NCBI RefSeq assembly: GCF_029504395.1
Contig: NZ_JAQFIF010000006.1
Location: 220,698-284,697, forward strand
Direction: 5' to 3'
Source of the DNA: Arthrobacter sp. ES3-54
GTDB taxonomy: Bacteria; Actinomycetota; Actinomycetes; Actinomycetales; Micrococcaceae
DNA length: 64,000 nt
Shown here: positions 1 through 8,342 of the stretch, piece by piece
Layout of the letters: each line of letters starts with the position of its first letter
Position numbering within the stretch: the first letter of the stretch is position 1
Notes under the pieces: generated by a model
What the model saw: the letters and a program-made list of their open reading frames with translations, nothing else
What the model was told of the DNA's origin: nothing
Databases searched by the model: none
Program-made: the position numbers and the translations under genes

Positions 1-504
1 CTGAATTCGCTGCCCTCGGGCCACACCACCCTGGCTGCCTCGGCCGCAGCGGCCGTGTTCCTGCTGGTCTCGCCGCGCTGGCGGCCGCTGGCCGGCTATC
101 TGGGCGGCAGCTTCGCGGTCGCCACGGGCGTGTCCACCCTGATCAACCAGTGGCACAGGCCCGCCGACGTCGTGGCGGCCTTCCTGCTGGTGGGCGCCTT
201 CATGATCCCGGCCGGCTGGCTGATCATCCGCCGGGGCCCGCGCTGGAACGTCTGGGACGGGTACGGCGGGCACTGGGCCTCGGCCAGGGTGTGGGTGCTG
301 CTTCCCCTCCTCACCGGCCTTGCCGCGGCCGGGGTGGCGGCCTATGCCTTGCTGAACATCGGCCCGGGCGGGCAGATCAGCACCATCAGCTACTTCTGGG
401 CCGGAACGTCGCTGATCATCATTGCTGGCTACCTCGCCACCGTGGCCGGCGTGTGGTTGTTCGGCTTGGCCGCCCGGACCGTCAGTAGTTCCGGCGGTGC
501 TTGA
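1..504 (+). CDS. PAP2-family phosphatase, C-terminal part (cut by window start)
   Basis: The reading frame is open from base 1, so the 5' end lies outside the window; 167 residues are visible. The first residues contain PSGHTT, the second conserved block of type 2 phosphatidic acid phosphatases, and about 30 residues later WHRPADV supplies the third block (His, three residues, Asp). Several hydrophobic segments follow, consistent with an integral membrane enzyme that dephosphorylates lipid phosphates such as phosphatidate or undecaprenyl pyrophosphate. The usual SR pair that opens the third block reads ST here, so the phosphate-binding arginine appears to be missing. The 3' end overlaps the convergent MFS gene by 23 bases. 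Family assignment is secure; substrate is unknown. Confidence 0.82.
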   Translation: MNSLPSGHTTLAASAAAAVFLLVSPRWRPLAGYLGGSFAVATGVSTLINQWHRPADVVAAFLLVGAFMIPAGWLIIRRGPRWNVWDGYGGHWASARVWVLLPLLTGLAAAGVAAYALLNIGPGGQISTISYFWAGTSLIIIAGYLATVAGVWLFGLAARTVSSSGGA

Positions 505-1714
505 GGCGCGGAATGGTCACGGCGAACACCGCGGCGGCGGCGAAGCCGATCACACCGGTCGCAGCCACGCCGGCCCCCAGGGCCGCGACGGCGGTGACGG
601 CTGAGAGCAGTACGGGACCGCCGGTGGCGCCGGCGTCGGCCATGAAGCGCCAGATGCCCAGGAACTGGCCGCGGCCGTTGTCCGGCGAGAAATCGGCCCC
701 GAGCGTCATGTTCAGACCGGAGCTGATGCCGTTGCCGAAGCCGATCAGGAGCGCAGCCAGCATTAGCGAGACGAATCCCGTGCTGAGCGGGATCAGCAGC
801 ATGGCCGTGCCCATGATGAGCGTGGACGGCACGGCCACCCATTGCCGGCCCTTGCGGTCCATCAGCTTTCCGGCCGGATAGAACACCAGCATGTCGATCG
901 CCCCGGAGATCCCGTAGATCAGGGAGGCCTGGGTGGGGTCCAGACCCAGGTGATCGGCCCACAGCGGGATGACCACCTGGCGCGAGGCGCGCAACGCGCT
1001 CAAGAGCAGGACCCCGGCCCCCACGCTAAGGAAGACGCCGGCGTGGGACACCGCAATGCCGCGCATGGTGGGCTGCTGCGCAGGGACGCCGTCGGCCGGA
1101 GGCGGCTTCGCCTCGAGGTCGGGGATGGTGACGGACACCGCCGCCGCGGCAGCCATGGCCACGACGCCGGCCCAGTAGGCGCCGCTGATCCCTGCAAACT
1201 GCATCACGGCGGCGCCGATGAACGGGCCGATGAAGATCCCGATCCTGTTGACGCCGCCCAGCGTGGACAGCGCCCGCGCCCGGACCATGACCGGCACGGC
1301 CTCGGTCAGGTATTTCTGCCGCGCCAGGCTGAAGACGCTGGCGGCCATGCCCACCACCACCATCGCCGCCGCCAGCACCCAGAGCCCGCCGGAAAATAGC
1401 GGGGCGACCGCCGCCGCGGCGAGGGCGACAGCGCTGGCGGCCGCGGCCCCCACGATCGCCCAGCGTTCCCCGAATTTCAGCGTGATCAGTGAAGCCGGCA
1501 GGTTGAAGAACCAGGATCCGAGGCCAATCAGTGTGACAATCAGCGCAGCCCCTGGCACGGAGGCGCCAAGATCGCGGGCGGACAGGGCCACCACGGGAAG
1601 GATCGCGCCCTCGCCCAGGCTGAACATGAGAGCCGGCCCGAACGCGGGTACGGCGATGCTACGGAGGCTGAAGGGGGCGAGGCGTGTGGTGGTCATCCCC
1701 TTCATCCTAGGCAT
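482..1714 (-). CDS. MFS transporter
   Basis: A 410-residue protein with about twelve hydrophobic segments rich in Ala, Gly, Val and Leu, the usual size of a major facilitator superfamily permease. A loop reading YPAGKLMDRKGRQW resembles the conserved cytoplasmic loop-2/loop-8 motif (G-x3-D-R-x-G-R), here in the second half of the protein. The start at 1714 has GAGGG about 10 bases upstream; internal ATG codons at 1705 and 1696 are alternatives. It lies 20 bases downstream of the GAF-ANTAR gene in the same direction, so they may be cotranscribed. The substrate cannot be told from sequence; drug or sugar efflux is a guess only. Confidence 0.85.
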   Translation of the reverse strand: MPRMKGMTTTRLAPFSLRSIAVPAFGPALMFSLGEGAILPVVALSARDLGASVPGAALIVTLIGLGSWFFNLPASLITLKFGERWAIVGAAAASAVALAAAAVAPLFSGGLWVLAAAMVVVGMAASVFSLARQKYLTEAVPVMVRARALSTLGGVNRIGIFIGPFIGAAVMQFAGISGAYWAGVVAMAAAAAVSVTIPDLEAKPPPADGVPAQQPTMRGIAVSHAGVFLSVGAGVLLLSALRASRQVVIPLWADHLGLDPTQASLIYGISGAIDMLVFYPAGKLMDRKGRQWVAVPSTLIMGTAMLLIPLSTGFVSLMLAALLIGFGNGISSGLNMTLGADFSPDNGRGQFLGIWRFMADAGATGGPVLLSAVTAVAALGAGVAATGVIGFAAAAVFAVTIPRLKHRRNY

Positions 1715-1734
1715 CCGCCGGGGCCCTCCCTGAC

Positions 1735-2472
1735 TTAGGCGTCGAAGTGGGTACGGACTTCGACGCTGGTGAGGTTCCGCAGCACGTCTGCGGCAACCTC
1801 CCTGAGCTTTTGGTTCCGGTTGCTCGATACCCGGGTCAGGATGGCCATGGCCTCGTCCTGGGAGCAGCGGTTCTGCGCCATGATCACACCACAGGCGAGA
1901 TCTATGGAGGTGCGGTGTTCCATGGCGGCCTGCATGTCCTCGGCCCGGGACTGGGCGGTCCCGATGCGCACGGCCAGGCGCAGGGCACGCCCTGCCAAGT
2001 CCGCGAATCCGGCCGCTTCGGCAATGGTCTCCTCCGTGAAGAGTCCAGTGTCCGCCGCGAAGAAGTTCAGTGCCGCGGCGGCGTCTTCACCGATTTCCAG
2101 CGGAACGCCCAGGGTGCTGCGGCACCCGTTGGCGGCAAGCTGGCGCTGGTAGTCGGGCCAGCGGGGGTCGGTGTCCACGTCTGCCAGCAGGACCACGGCC
2201 TTGATGCGCAGGGCCTCGATACAGGGACCCGAACCCAAGCCTTGCTCAATGCGGTCCAGGACCACGGCGTGAGGGCTGCTGCCCGCGACCGTCATGGTCC
2301 GTTTACGGCGCTGGAGCGTGACACCGCACTCAATCTCGGCGCCGGTCATGTGGCTCAGCGACGCGGCTGAAAACTCCGCGAGACGATTCAGGAAGTCGTC
2401 GACGTTTTCGGTACCCAGGAGTAAATCCTGCAGGTGCCGGGCGGCGTCGTCCCCGATGTAGTTGTTGGCCAT
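1735..2472 (-). CDS. GAF and ANTAR domain-containing antiterminator/regulator
   Basis: 245 residues. The N-terminal two-thirds (about 15-165) is a GAF-like sensor domain, including the stretch GLGSGPCIEA that is typical of actinobacterial GAF-ANTAR proteins. The C-terminal 60 residues form an ANTAR RNA-binding domain, recognisable from the helix IDLACGVIMAQNRCSQDEA and the following helix pair. ANTAR proteins bind paired hexaloop stems in nascent mRNA and prevent termination. No target leader was recognised nearby. The ATG at 2472 was preferred to a TTG two codons upstream. The MFS gene follows 20 bases downstream, and a ParA-like gene lies 35 bases upstream in the same direction. Confidence 0.88.
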   Translation of the reverse strand: MANNYIGDDAARHLQDLLLGTENVDDFLNRLAEFSAASLSHMTGAEIECGVTLQRRKRTMTVAGSSPHAVVLDRIEQGLGSGPCIEALRIKAVVLLADVDTDPRWPDYQRQLAANGCRSTLGVPLEIGEDAAAALNFFAADTGLFTEETIAEAAGFADLAGRALRLAVRIGTAQSRAEDMQAAMEHRTSIDLACGVIMAQNRCSQDEAMAILTRVSSNRNQKLREVAADVLRNLTSVEVRTHFDA

Positions 2473-2507
2473 GCTCAAATGTACCGCGGAGGCCAGAGTG
2501 GGCGCGC

Positions 2508-3794
2508 TTAGTTGTAGCCGTCGACGATCGCCGCGGCGATCTCACGGTAGGCGCGCCGCGTTTCGGGGCGAAGCACATCAAGGGTGACGAGGTCGCCGTC
2601 GGCCACTCCGCGGTCGTGCGGAACTGCGATCAGCTGGCGGCAGATGCCGGACAGGTGTTCCTCGATAGCGTCCTTGTCCACCCGGGTGGACACCTCGTCC
2701 TTGTCGGTGATGACCACGACGGCGTTGCGGGCCAGGTCTTCGTAGCCGTGGCTGGCCAGCCAGTGAAGGGTGCTGCGGGCCCGTTTGGCGCCGCTGACGG
2801 CATAGCCGGCAGCGATGATCAGGTTGTCCGCCGATTGCAGGATGCCGCTCATCGCATTGTGCGTCACGCCCGTGCCGCAGTCGATCAGCGCCACGGAATA
2901 ATAGGCGGAGATGAGCTTGCGGATCCGCAGGTATTCCTCGGCCGTCAGCGAATCCGATACCTCGGGATCCTGTTCACCGGCAATGAGGTGCAGCCTGCCG
3001 GCATGGTGCATATAGCGGGCCAGGGCCGTGAGGGAATCGACCGACTCGATGTTCCTTAGCAGGTCCGTGATGGTCCGCGGGCTCTGCTGCTGATAGATGC
3101 CCTCGCCTAGGGCGCGTTCGACGAGGTCGCCGGAATCGGGGTTGGCGTCGATCGCGCACGGAGGATCGCCCCGGAACTCCGCCAGGGTCAGTCCGACGCC
3201 AACCGTGGTGGAGGTCTTGCCGATGCCGCCCTTCAGGCTCAGGACGGCCGTATTGTAGCTGCCCTGGAGCTGGCGGGAGATGCGCCGGGCCAGTTCGTCT
3301 TCCTCACGCTGCCTGGCACTCGGGCCCAGGTTCAGCCCGCCGCCGGTCAGGTTGTAGAGCGCCCCGCGGAATCCGCCGACGGGCCGGGGCTTCTGCTCGC
3401 GGACAAAAAGACCCGGGGAACTGATGAAGTCGGGCACCGGGGCGTCGGCCAGGGCCGCCGCCCTGCTGGCTGAACGCGTGGAACGGGCGGGCTGGGCAGG
3501 CACGGCAGGAGCGGCCTCGGGGGCAGGCGGCTTCAGCACAGGATCCTTGGACGGTTTTTGGGGCTGCGGGCGCGCGGGAGCGTCGGCTGCAGCAGCGGCC
3601 TCCGCCCAGGAACCGCTGGGGGCTGTCTGGCGCTGTTCGGCCTGATTGCTGGAAATGATAGGCATGGTTCCTGTCCAGGCGTCGGAGTCGTCGCCACGAC
3701 GGCGGTCTCTCCGACGCGGGAGTTGGGCCTGCTCTGCAGCTGCTTCAGCTTCAGCGAGGGCGTTGGCGGTCTTGTTTTCGACCGGTTCTGGCAT
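2508..3794 (-). CDS. MinD/ParA-family P-loop ATPase with disordered N-terminus
   Basis: 428 residues. Residues 1-150 are low complexity, rich in Ala, Pro, Gln and charged residues, and are probably disordered. The ATPase domain begins near residue 180 with the deviant Walker A motif LKGGIGKTSTT (signature lysine before GG), followed by IDANPDSGDL and VALIDCGTG, which correspond to the switch and Walker B regions of MinD/ParA proteins. Similar proteins in actinobacteria accompany type VII secretion or cell polarity systems, but no ESX component or ParB is adjacent here, so the partner is unknown. The ATG is preceded by GGGGGGAA. Likely transcribed together with the downstream GAF-ANTAR gene (gap 35 bases). 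Confidence 0.85.
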   Translation of the reverse strand: MPEPVENKTANALAEAEAAAEQAQLPRRRDRRRGDDSDAWTGTMPIISSNQAEQRQTAPSGSWAEAAAAADAPARPQPQKPSKDPVLKPPAPEAAPAVPAQPARSTRSASRAAALADAPVPDFISSPGLFVREQKPRPVGGFRGALYNLTGGGLNLGPSARQREEDELARRISRQLQGSYNTAVLSLKGGIGKTSTTVGVGLTLAEFRGDPPCAIDANPDSGDLVERALGEGIYQQQSPRTITDLLRNIESVDSLTALARYMHHAGRLHLIAGEQDPEVSDSLTAEEYLRIRKLISAYYSVALIDCGTGVTHNAMSGILQSADNLIIAAGYAVSGAKRARSTLHWLASHGYEDLARNAVVVITDKDEVSTRVDKDAIEEHLSGICRQLIAVPHDRGVADGDLVTLDVLRPETRRAYREIAAAIVDGYN

Positions 3795-3868
3795 GTTCGT
3801 TCCCCCCAGGGATCACAGCGCAGACCGCTGCAGTGCTCGATTGACATCGTTCAAGGAACAAGTCTAGG

Positions 3869-3899
3869 GGCAGTAATGAGCACACTTACCATTACTGCC
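3869..3899. terminator. Hairpin between MBL hydrolase and ParA-like gene
   Basis: A perfect 10-bp inverted repeat, GGCAGTAATG and CATTACTGCC, flanks an 11-base loop. It lies 13 bases downstream of the MBL hydrolase stop codon and 75 bases upstream of the ParA-like start, both genes being on the minus strand. There is no T tract, so it may be a weak terminator or an operator for the ParA-like gene. Confidence 0.45.
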
Positions 3900-3911
3900 A
3901 AGATCCTGGCC

Positions 3912-4727
3912 CTAGCGGTGGGCCCCTGTGTCTTGCAGGCGCTTGATAAACCAGCGCGACTGCTCGGGGCCGTACGGCAGGATCGGGATGGCCTTGGTTG
4001 CGTCGTCCGGGGTTTCCCTGGTGGCCTGGATTGCCTGCCGGACTGCCGTGGTCATGGTGTTGGCCATGGTCTTGACGAACTGGTCCGAGCACGGTTCGCC
4101 GTGGCCGGGAATCAGGAATTCGTAGCGGTGCCGCAGCGCGGAGAGGTGCCGGAGGGCGTCGGCCCAGTCTTCCGGGAATGAGTCCTCGAAGGATGGGTGG
4201 GAACCCTGTTCCACGAGATCGCCGGCGAAAAGGGTGCTCGCCGTGCCGACCAGGAGGTCACCGTCGGTGTGGCCGCGGCCCAGATAGAACAAGGTGGCGG
4301 TCTGCCCGCCAAGATCCACGAGGACGGGCTGGTCCTTCACTATGGCGTTCGGAACCACCAGCTCGGCGTCGGAGCCCTGCCCGGCTGCCATTTCCGGTTC
4401 CGACGAGGCCACGAACCGGCGCTGCTCATCACCGTTCTCCTCGATTTCCGCAGCGCAGTTCTCGTGCGCCCAGAATTCCGTGACGCCGTCGTCGGCGAAG
4501 ACGGCATTGCCGAAGAAGTGGTCGTAGTGGGCGTGCGTGTTGACGACCACTAGAGGCAGCGCGGTCTTTTCCCGCACGGCCGCCAGGATCTCACGGCCCT
4601 GCCGGGGGCCGCCCCCGGTGTCGATCACCATGGCGCGCTCGGTGCCGACCACCAGACCCGTGTTGAGCAGGGAACCTTGAGTTGTCAGTACGTAGTTGTC
4701 TGGACCGACTTCGAGCCATCGTGACAT
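3912..4727 (-). CDS. MBL-fold metallo-hydrolase
   Basis: 271 residues. It contains the metallo-beta-lactamase metal motif NTHAHYDHFFG (HxHxDH), then GRGHTDGDLLV, FAGDLVE and IPGHGEP, which provide the further histidine and aspartate ligands for a binuclear metal site. The closest recognisable type is the subclass-B1-like or glyoxalase-II-like group of MBL proteins. The start is placed at the ATG at 4727 because GGAGA precedes it by about 5 bases; the frame stays open another 35 codons upstream, but that stretch is Arg/His/Gln-rich and unlike the family. Substrate unknown. The upstream intergenic region (4728-4972) separates it from a divergent channel gene. Confidence 0.85.
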   Translation of the reverse strand: MSRWLEVGPDNYVLTTQGSLLNTGLVVGTERAMVIDTGGGPRQGREILAAVREKTALPLVVVNTHAHYDHFFGNAVFADDGVTEFWAHENCAAEIEENGDEQRRFVASSEPEMAAGQGSDAELVVPNAIVKDQPVLVDLGGQTATLFYLGRGHTDGDLLVGTASTLFAGDLVEQGSHPSFEDSFPEDWADALRHLSALRHRYEFLIPGHGEPCSDQFVKTMANTMTTAVRQAIQATRETPDDATKAIPILPYGPEQSRWFIKRLQDTGAHR

Positions 4728-4972
4728 TGAATCTCCGTATTTCCGACGCTTTTCCGGCGTGTTTGTGCGGTCTTGTTGGTGCGGTGTTTGGTGCGCTGCA
4801 CAGGCCTCGATTCTACCCGTGTCGGATGGCAATTCCCTTCAGGGCATGCCCGTCCCGCCCCTGTGGCGGCTCTGCCCGGAGGCCCTCGTCTTAGCCCCCA
4901 CCGCGGAGTAGCCTGTGGCCTACTTCCGTCGATGAGCCAGGTGCTCACCCGAATGATTGGGGGTGGCTCCCG

Positions 4973-5602
4973 TTGAATGCCGGTACTTCCCTGGAGCGGA
5001 TGGTGTTCTTCAGCGATGCCGTCTTCGCCATCGCCCTGACCCTCTTGGCCCTGGACCTGAAACTGCCCGAGGGCATCCCAGCCGAGCAGCTGGACAGCGC
5101 CCTGATCGCGGCCTGGCCGCAGTTGCTGGCGTACGCCCTGTCCTTTGCCATCATCGCCAAGACATGGATGTCCCATCACTCCGATTTTGCCCTCATTCGC
5201 CGCTTCAATGCGAACCTGGCCTGGCTGAATCTGGCCCTCTTGTTCTTCATTGCCATGCTGCCCGCTCCAACGTCGATCCTCAGCGACTACGGGGACGACC
5301 CCACTCCGTGGCCCAGCGTTTTGTACGCCGCCAACATTGCCGCGGTCTATCTGATGCTGGCGGCCATTTGGGGCTACGCCAAACACGCCGGGCTGATGGA
5401 CCGCGAGATGGCCGCCCACGTGCACCGCCGCATCTTTTACGCGCGCCTGGCCGTGGCCTTGGTCTTCGTCGTCTCGATTCCGGCGGCGTTCGCCCTCAAC
5501 GCCTACACGCCGTTTTTGTGGCTGCTGCTCCTGCCGGCGTCGTGGCTGGCGCGGTGGCTTTCCGCGCGGGCGGAGACGAGCGCAGGACCCGCACAGAACT
5601 AA
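4973..5602 (+). CDS. TMEM175-type (DUF1211) integral membrane protein, putative K+ channel
   Basis: 209 residues. The first transmembrane helix carries ERMVFFSDAVFAIALTLL, which holds the RxxxFSD signature of bacterial TMEM175 potassium channels, and the remainder forms five further hydrophobic segments, matching the six-helix single-repeat bacterial architecture. TMEM175 proteins form tetrameric, non-canonical K+-selective pores. The start is a TTG at 4973 preceded by GGGGGTGG; the next in-frame ATG would cut off the residues just before the signature. It is divergent from the MBL gene and converges on the E2 gene across a strong hairpin. Channel function is inferred from the family. Confidence 0.88.
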   Translation: MNAGTSLERMVFFSDAVFAIALTLLALDLKLPEGIPAEQLDSALIAAWPQLLAYALSFAIIAKTWMSHHSDFALIRRFNANLAWLNLALLFFIAMLPAPTSILSDYGDDPTPWPSVLYAANIAAVYLMLAAIWGYAKHAGLMDREMAAHVHRRIFYARLAVALVFVVSIPAAFALNAYTPFLWLLLLPASWLARWLSARAETSAGPAQN

Positions 5603-5624
5603 CCGCACAGAACTGACCGTGCGG

Positions 5625-5660
5625 TCCCGCCCCGCCCGGGAATCCCCGGGCGGGGCGGGG
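5625..5660. terminator. Bidirectional GC-rich terminator hairpin
   Basis: A 15-16 bp near-perfect inverted repeat (CCCGCCCCGCCCGGG against its complement) with a 4-base loop lies between the convergent channel gene and the E2 gene. Just before it, a 15-base unit containing CCGCACAGAACT occurs twice in tandem (about 5589-5618). It probably terminates transcription from both sides, although no long T tract follows on the plus strand. Confidence 0.6.
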
Positions 5661-5661
5661 C

Positions 5662-7227
5662 TCACATGTCTGCGAGCGCAGTGCCCGGGTTCTCGATCGC
5701 GTCGGCGACATAACGCAGGAAGCCGCCCGCGGTGCCCCCGTCGCACACCCGGTGGTCGAACGTGAGGGTCAGCTCGGTGACCTTACGGACCGCGAGCTCA
5801 CCGTTGACCACCCAAGGCTTGTCGATGATCCGCCCGACGCCCAGGATCCCCACTTCGGGGTGGTTGATGATCGCGGCGGAACCGTCAACCCCGAACACGC
5901 CGTAGTTGTTCAGCGTGAAGGTGCCGCTGCCCAGCTCCGCCGGGGTCGCTTTGCCCTCGCGCACGACGGCGGTGAGGCGGCGGATCTCGGCGTCCAGTTC
6001 GCGGGCACTGAGCTTGTCCGCGTTCCGCACCGACGGCACCATCAGTCCGCGGTCGGTCTGCGCCGCAAAACCGAGGTTGACGCCGTCGAAGGCCACAATC
6101 TCCTGCATCATGCCGCCCGCAGCATCCTCAGTGGTCACGATCCTGGTGTTCAGCTCAGGGAACTTCTTCAGCCCGGCAGTGACGAACCGGGCGATGAAAG
6201 CCAGCAGGCCCGGGGTGTTGTGCGGGTCGGCCTTCTTCAGCGCCGCACGCATCTCCACGAGCGCCGTGGCGTCCACGTCCACCCACACCGTGGCTTCCGG
6301 GATCTCGGACCGGCTGCGCGTCATGTTCGCCGCGACCGCCTTGCGCACTCCACGGACCGCTGTGCGTCCGGAAATGCCCAGCCCGGTGCGCGCATCGGTG
6401 CCCGACGCCGCGGCCGGCTCCACGGCCGGTTCCTCGGCCGGGCGCTCAACCACCGGTGACGGCTTGATGACGGCTTCGACGTCGCGCCGCATGATGAGCC
6501 CGCTGGCCCCCGACCCCTGGAGGTCCCCCAAATCAACCCCATGATCGCGCGCCATCCGGCGAACCAGCGGAGAAATAACCGCGCCCAATTTCCCCGGCAC
6601 CCGGGTCCGCAGCAGCACCAGGTCATCGGCAGCCTTCTCGGCTGCAGACACCCCGCTGGCAGGCTCAGCGACCGAAGTAGCGGCGGCCCGCTTAGGAGCC
6701 CGGCTCCGCCTGGCAACCCCATGCCCGCCCGGCGTCCCATAACCAATCAAGACATTCCCAGACCCAGCCTTCTCTTCCTCGCGGTACGCCTCAGCCGCAA
6801 CAGCGGAAGCGGACGGTGAGCCAGCAGCGACAGCCGACGCGGATGATGCCGCCCCGGGAGTGGCATCGGGCCTGTCGGAGCCGGACGGCATGCTGCTTGC
6901 AGCAATGCCGTCCGGCGAAGGGGCGGGGGCGGCATCATCCGCGCCGGCCCCACTGGGGGCGGCGCCGACAGAAACACCAGCACCAACCGGCATCACCGAG
7001 ATCAGCGGCTTGCCGACGTCGAGCGTCTGGCCGGGCTCGCCGTGCAGCACGGCCACGGTGCCGGCGTACGGCGAGGGCACCTCCACCATGGACTTCGCCG
7101 TCTCCACCTCGGCGATCGGCTGGTCAACGCGGATCTCGTCGCCCACGGCCACGAGCCAGTTCACGAGTTCGGCTTCGGTAAGGCCTTCGCCCAGGTCCGG
7201 CAGGAGGAATACTTTCGGTTCGCTCAT
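5662..7227 (-). CDS. bkdC: 2-oxo acid dehydrogenase E2 (dihydrolipoamide acyltransferase)
   Basis: 521 residues, the core acyltransferase of a 2-oxoacid dehydrogenase complex. A lipoyl domain (about 1-80) holds the lipoylation lysine in [11 protein letters not shown] long Ala/Ser/Pro linker follows, then a peripheral subunit-binding domain ([16 protein letters not shown]) and the catalytic domain ending with DHRVCDGG, the active-site His-x3-Asp-Gly. The ATG at 7227 has GGAAGA upstream and lies 2 bases after the E1-beta stop, so translation is coupled. No E3 (lipoamide dehydrogenase) gene is adjacent; the complex presumably shares one encoded elsewhere. Branched-chain substrate preference is inferred from the AsnC-type neighbour and operon layout; a pyruvate complex is possible. 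Confidence 0.92.
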   Translation of the reverse strand: MSEPKVFLLPDLGEGLTEAELVNWLVAVGDEIRVDQPIAEVETAKSMVEVPSPYAGTVAVLHGEPGQTLDVGKPLISVMPVGAGVSVGAAPSGAGADDAAPAPSPDGIAASSMPSGSDRPDATPGAASSASAVAAGSPSASAVAAEAYREEEKAGSGNVLIGYGTPGGHGVARRSRAPKRAAATSVAEPASGVSAAEKAADDLVLLRTRVPGKLGAVISPLVRRMARDHGVDLGDLQGSGASGLIMRRDVEAVIKPSPVVERPAEEPAVEPAAASGTDARTGLGISGRTAVRGVRKAVAANMTRSRSEIPEATVWVDVDATALVEMRAALKKADPHNTPGLLAFIARFVTAGLKKFPELNTRIVTTEDAAGGMMQEIVAFDGVNLGFAAQTDRGLMVPSVRNADKLSARELDAEIRRLTAVVREGKATPAELGSGTFTLNNYGVFGVDGSAAIINHPEVGILGVGRIIDKPWVVNGELAVRKVTELTLTFDHRVCDGGTAGGFLRYVADAIENPGTALADM

Positions 7228-7229
7228 GG

Positions 7230-8342
7230 TCAGTCTTCCCACTGGAGGTCGTCAACGGCGTCGAGGATGCGGTCCACGCCGGGCAGGTAGTAGTGCTCGA
7301 GCTTGGGCGCCGGGTAGGGCACGTCAAAGCCGGTGACGCGGCGGATCGGCGCCGCCAGATGGTGGAAGCAGCGTTCCTGGACCCGGGCGACGATTTCCGA
7401 GGCCACGGACGCGAAGCCGTGGGCCTCGGCGATCACTACGGCGCGGCCGGTCTTGCGGACCGAGGCGCAGACGGTCTCGTCGTCGAACGGCACGATCGAG
7501 CGGACGTCGATCACTTCCAGCGAGCGGCCTTCCTCGGCGGCGGCGGCCGCGGCGGCGAGCGCCGTGGGGACGGACGGCCCGTAGGCGATCAGCGTGGCGT
7601 CGGTGCCGGGGCGGGCGACGGCGGCCCGGCCCTCGGAGGAGGTGCCGCGCTCGGTGTTCGCGGCGTGCTCGGCGCGCAGCGCGTCCAGGTCCACCTGGTC
7701 CTTGGACCAGTACAGCTTCTTGGGCTCCATGAACATGACGGGGTCGTCGGAGTCGATGGCTTCGCGGAGCATCCGGTAGCCGTCGGCCACGGTGGCGGGG
7801 GTGAAGACCTTCAGGCCGGCGGTGTGCGCGTAGTAGGCCTCGGAGGAGTCGCAGTGGTGCTCCACTCCCCCGATGCCGCCGGCGTACGGAACCCGGATGA
7901 CCATGGGCAGCTTCACGGCGCCCTTGGTGCGGTTGTGCATCTTGGCGACGTGGCTGACGATCTGTTCGAAGGCCGGGTAGGCGAACGCGTCGAACTGCAT
8001 CTCGATGACCGGGCGCATGCCGTTCATGGCCATGCCCACGGCCATGCCGACGATTCCGGATTCGGCCAGCGGGGTGTCGAAGCAGCGGCTCGTGCCGAAG
8101 GTCTTGGTGAGCCCGTCCGTGATGCGGAAGACGCCGCCGAGCATGCCGACATCCTCGCCGAAGACCAGGACCGAGGGGTCCGCGTGCATGGCGTCAGCCA
8201 TGGCGGTGTTGAGCGCCTTGGCCAGCGTGATGGTCTGCGGGCCGGTCAGTTCTGCGGTGGCTGCAGCCTTCGCGGCCGCGCGGGCAGTCGCGGCGCTGAC
8301 GTTGCCGTTCGCCTCGGAGGACGTGGTGATGGTGGGGCTCAT
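7230..8342 (-). CDS. bkdB: 2-oxo acid dehydrogenase E1 component, beta subunit
   Basis: 370 residues. It contains the E1-beta signatures [31 protein letters not shown] and the C-terminal [12 protein letters not shown] region, covering the transketolase pyrimidine-binding and C-terminal domains. About 40 N-terminal residues of Ala/Thr-rich sequence precede the conserved core. With the alpha subunit it forms the thiamine-diphosphate-dependent decarboxylase of a branched-chain 2-oxoacid (or pyruvate) dehydrogenase. It overlaps the E1-alpha stop by 4 bases (ATGA) and is followed 2 bases later by E2, so the three genes form one translationally coupled operon. Confidence 0.93.
   Translation of the reverse strand: MSPTITTSSEANGNVSAATARAAAKAAATAELTGPQTITLAKALNTAMADAMHADPSVLVFGEDVGMLGGVFRITDGLTKTFGTSRCFDTPLAESGIVGMAVGMAMNGMRPVIEMQFDAFAYPAFEQIVSHVAKMHNRTKGAVKLPMVIRVPYAGGIGGVEHHCDSSEAYYAHTAGLKVFTPATVADGYRMLREAIDSDDPVMFMEPKKLYWSKDQVDLDALRAEHAANTERGTSSEGRAAVARPGTDATLIAYGPSVPTALAAAAAAAEEGRSLEVIDVRSIVPFDDETVCASVRKTGRAVVIAEAHGFASVASEIVARVQERCFHHLAAPIRRVTGFDVPYPAPKLEHYYLPGVDRILDAVDDLQWED

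Noticed and set aside
4728..4832. 35-codon N-terminal extension of the MBL hydrolase
   Set aside because: Basic and unlike the family; GGAGA lies just before the ATG at 4727.
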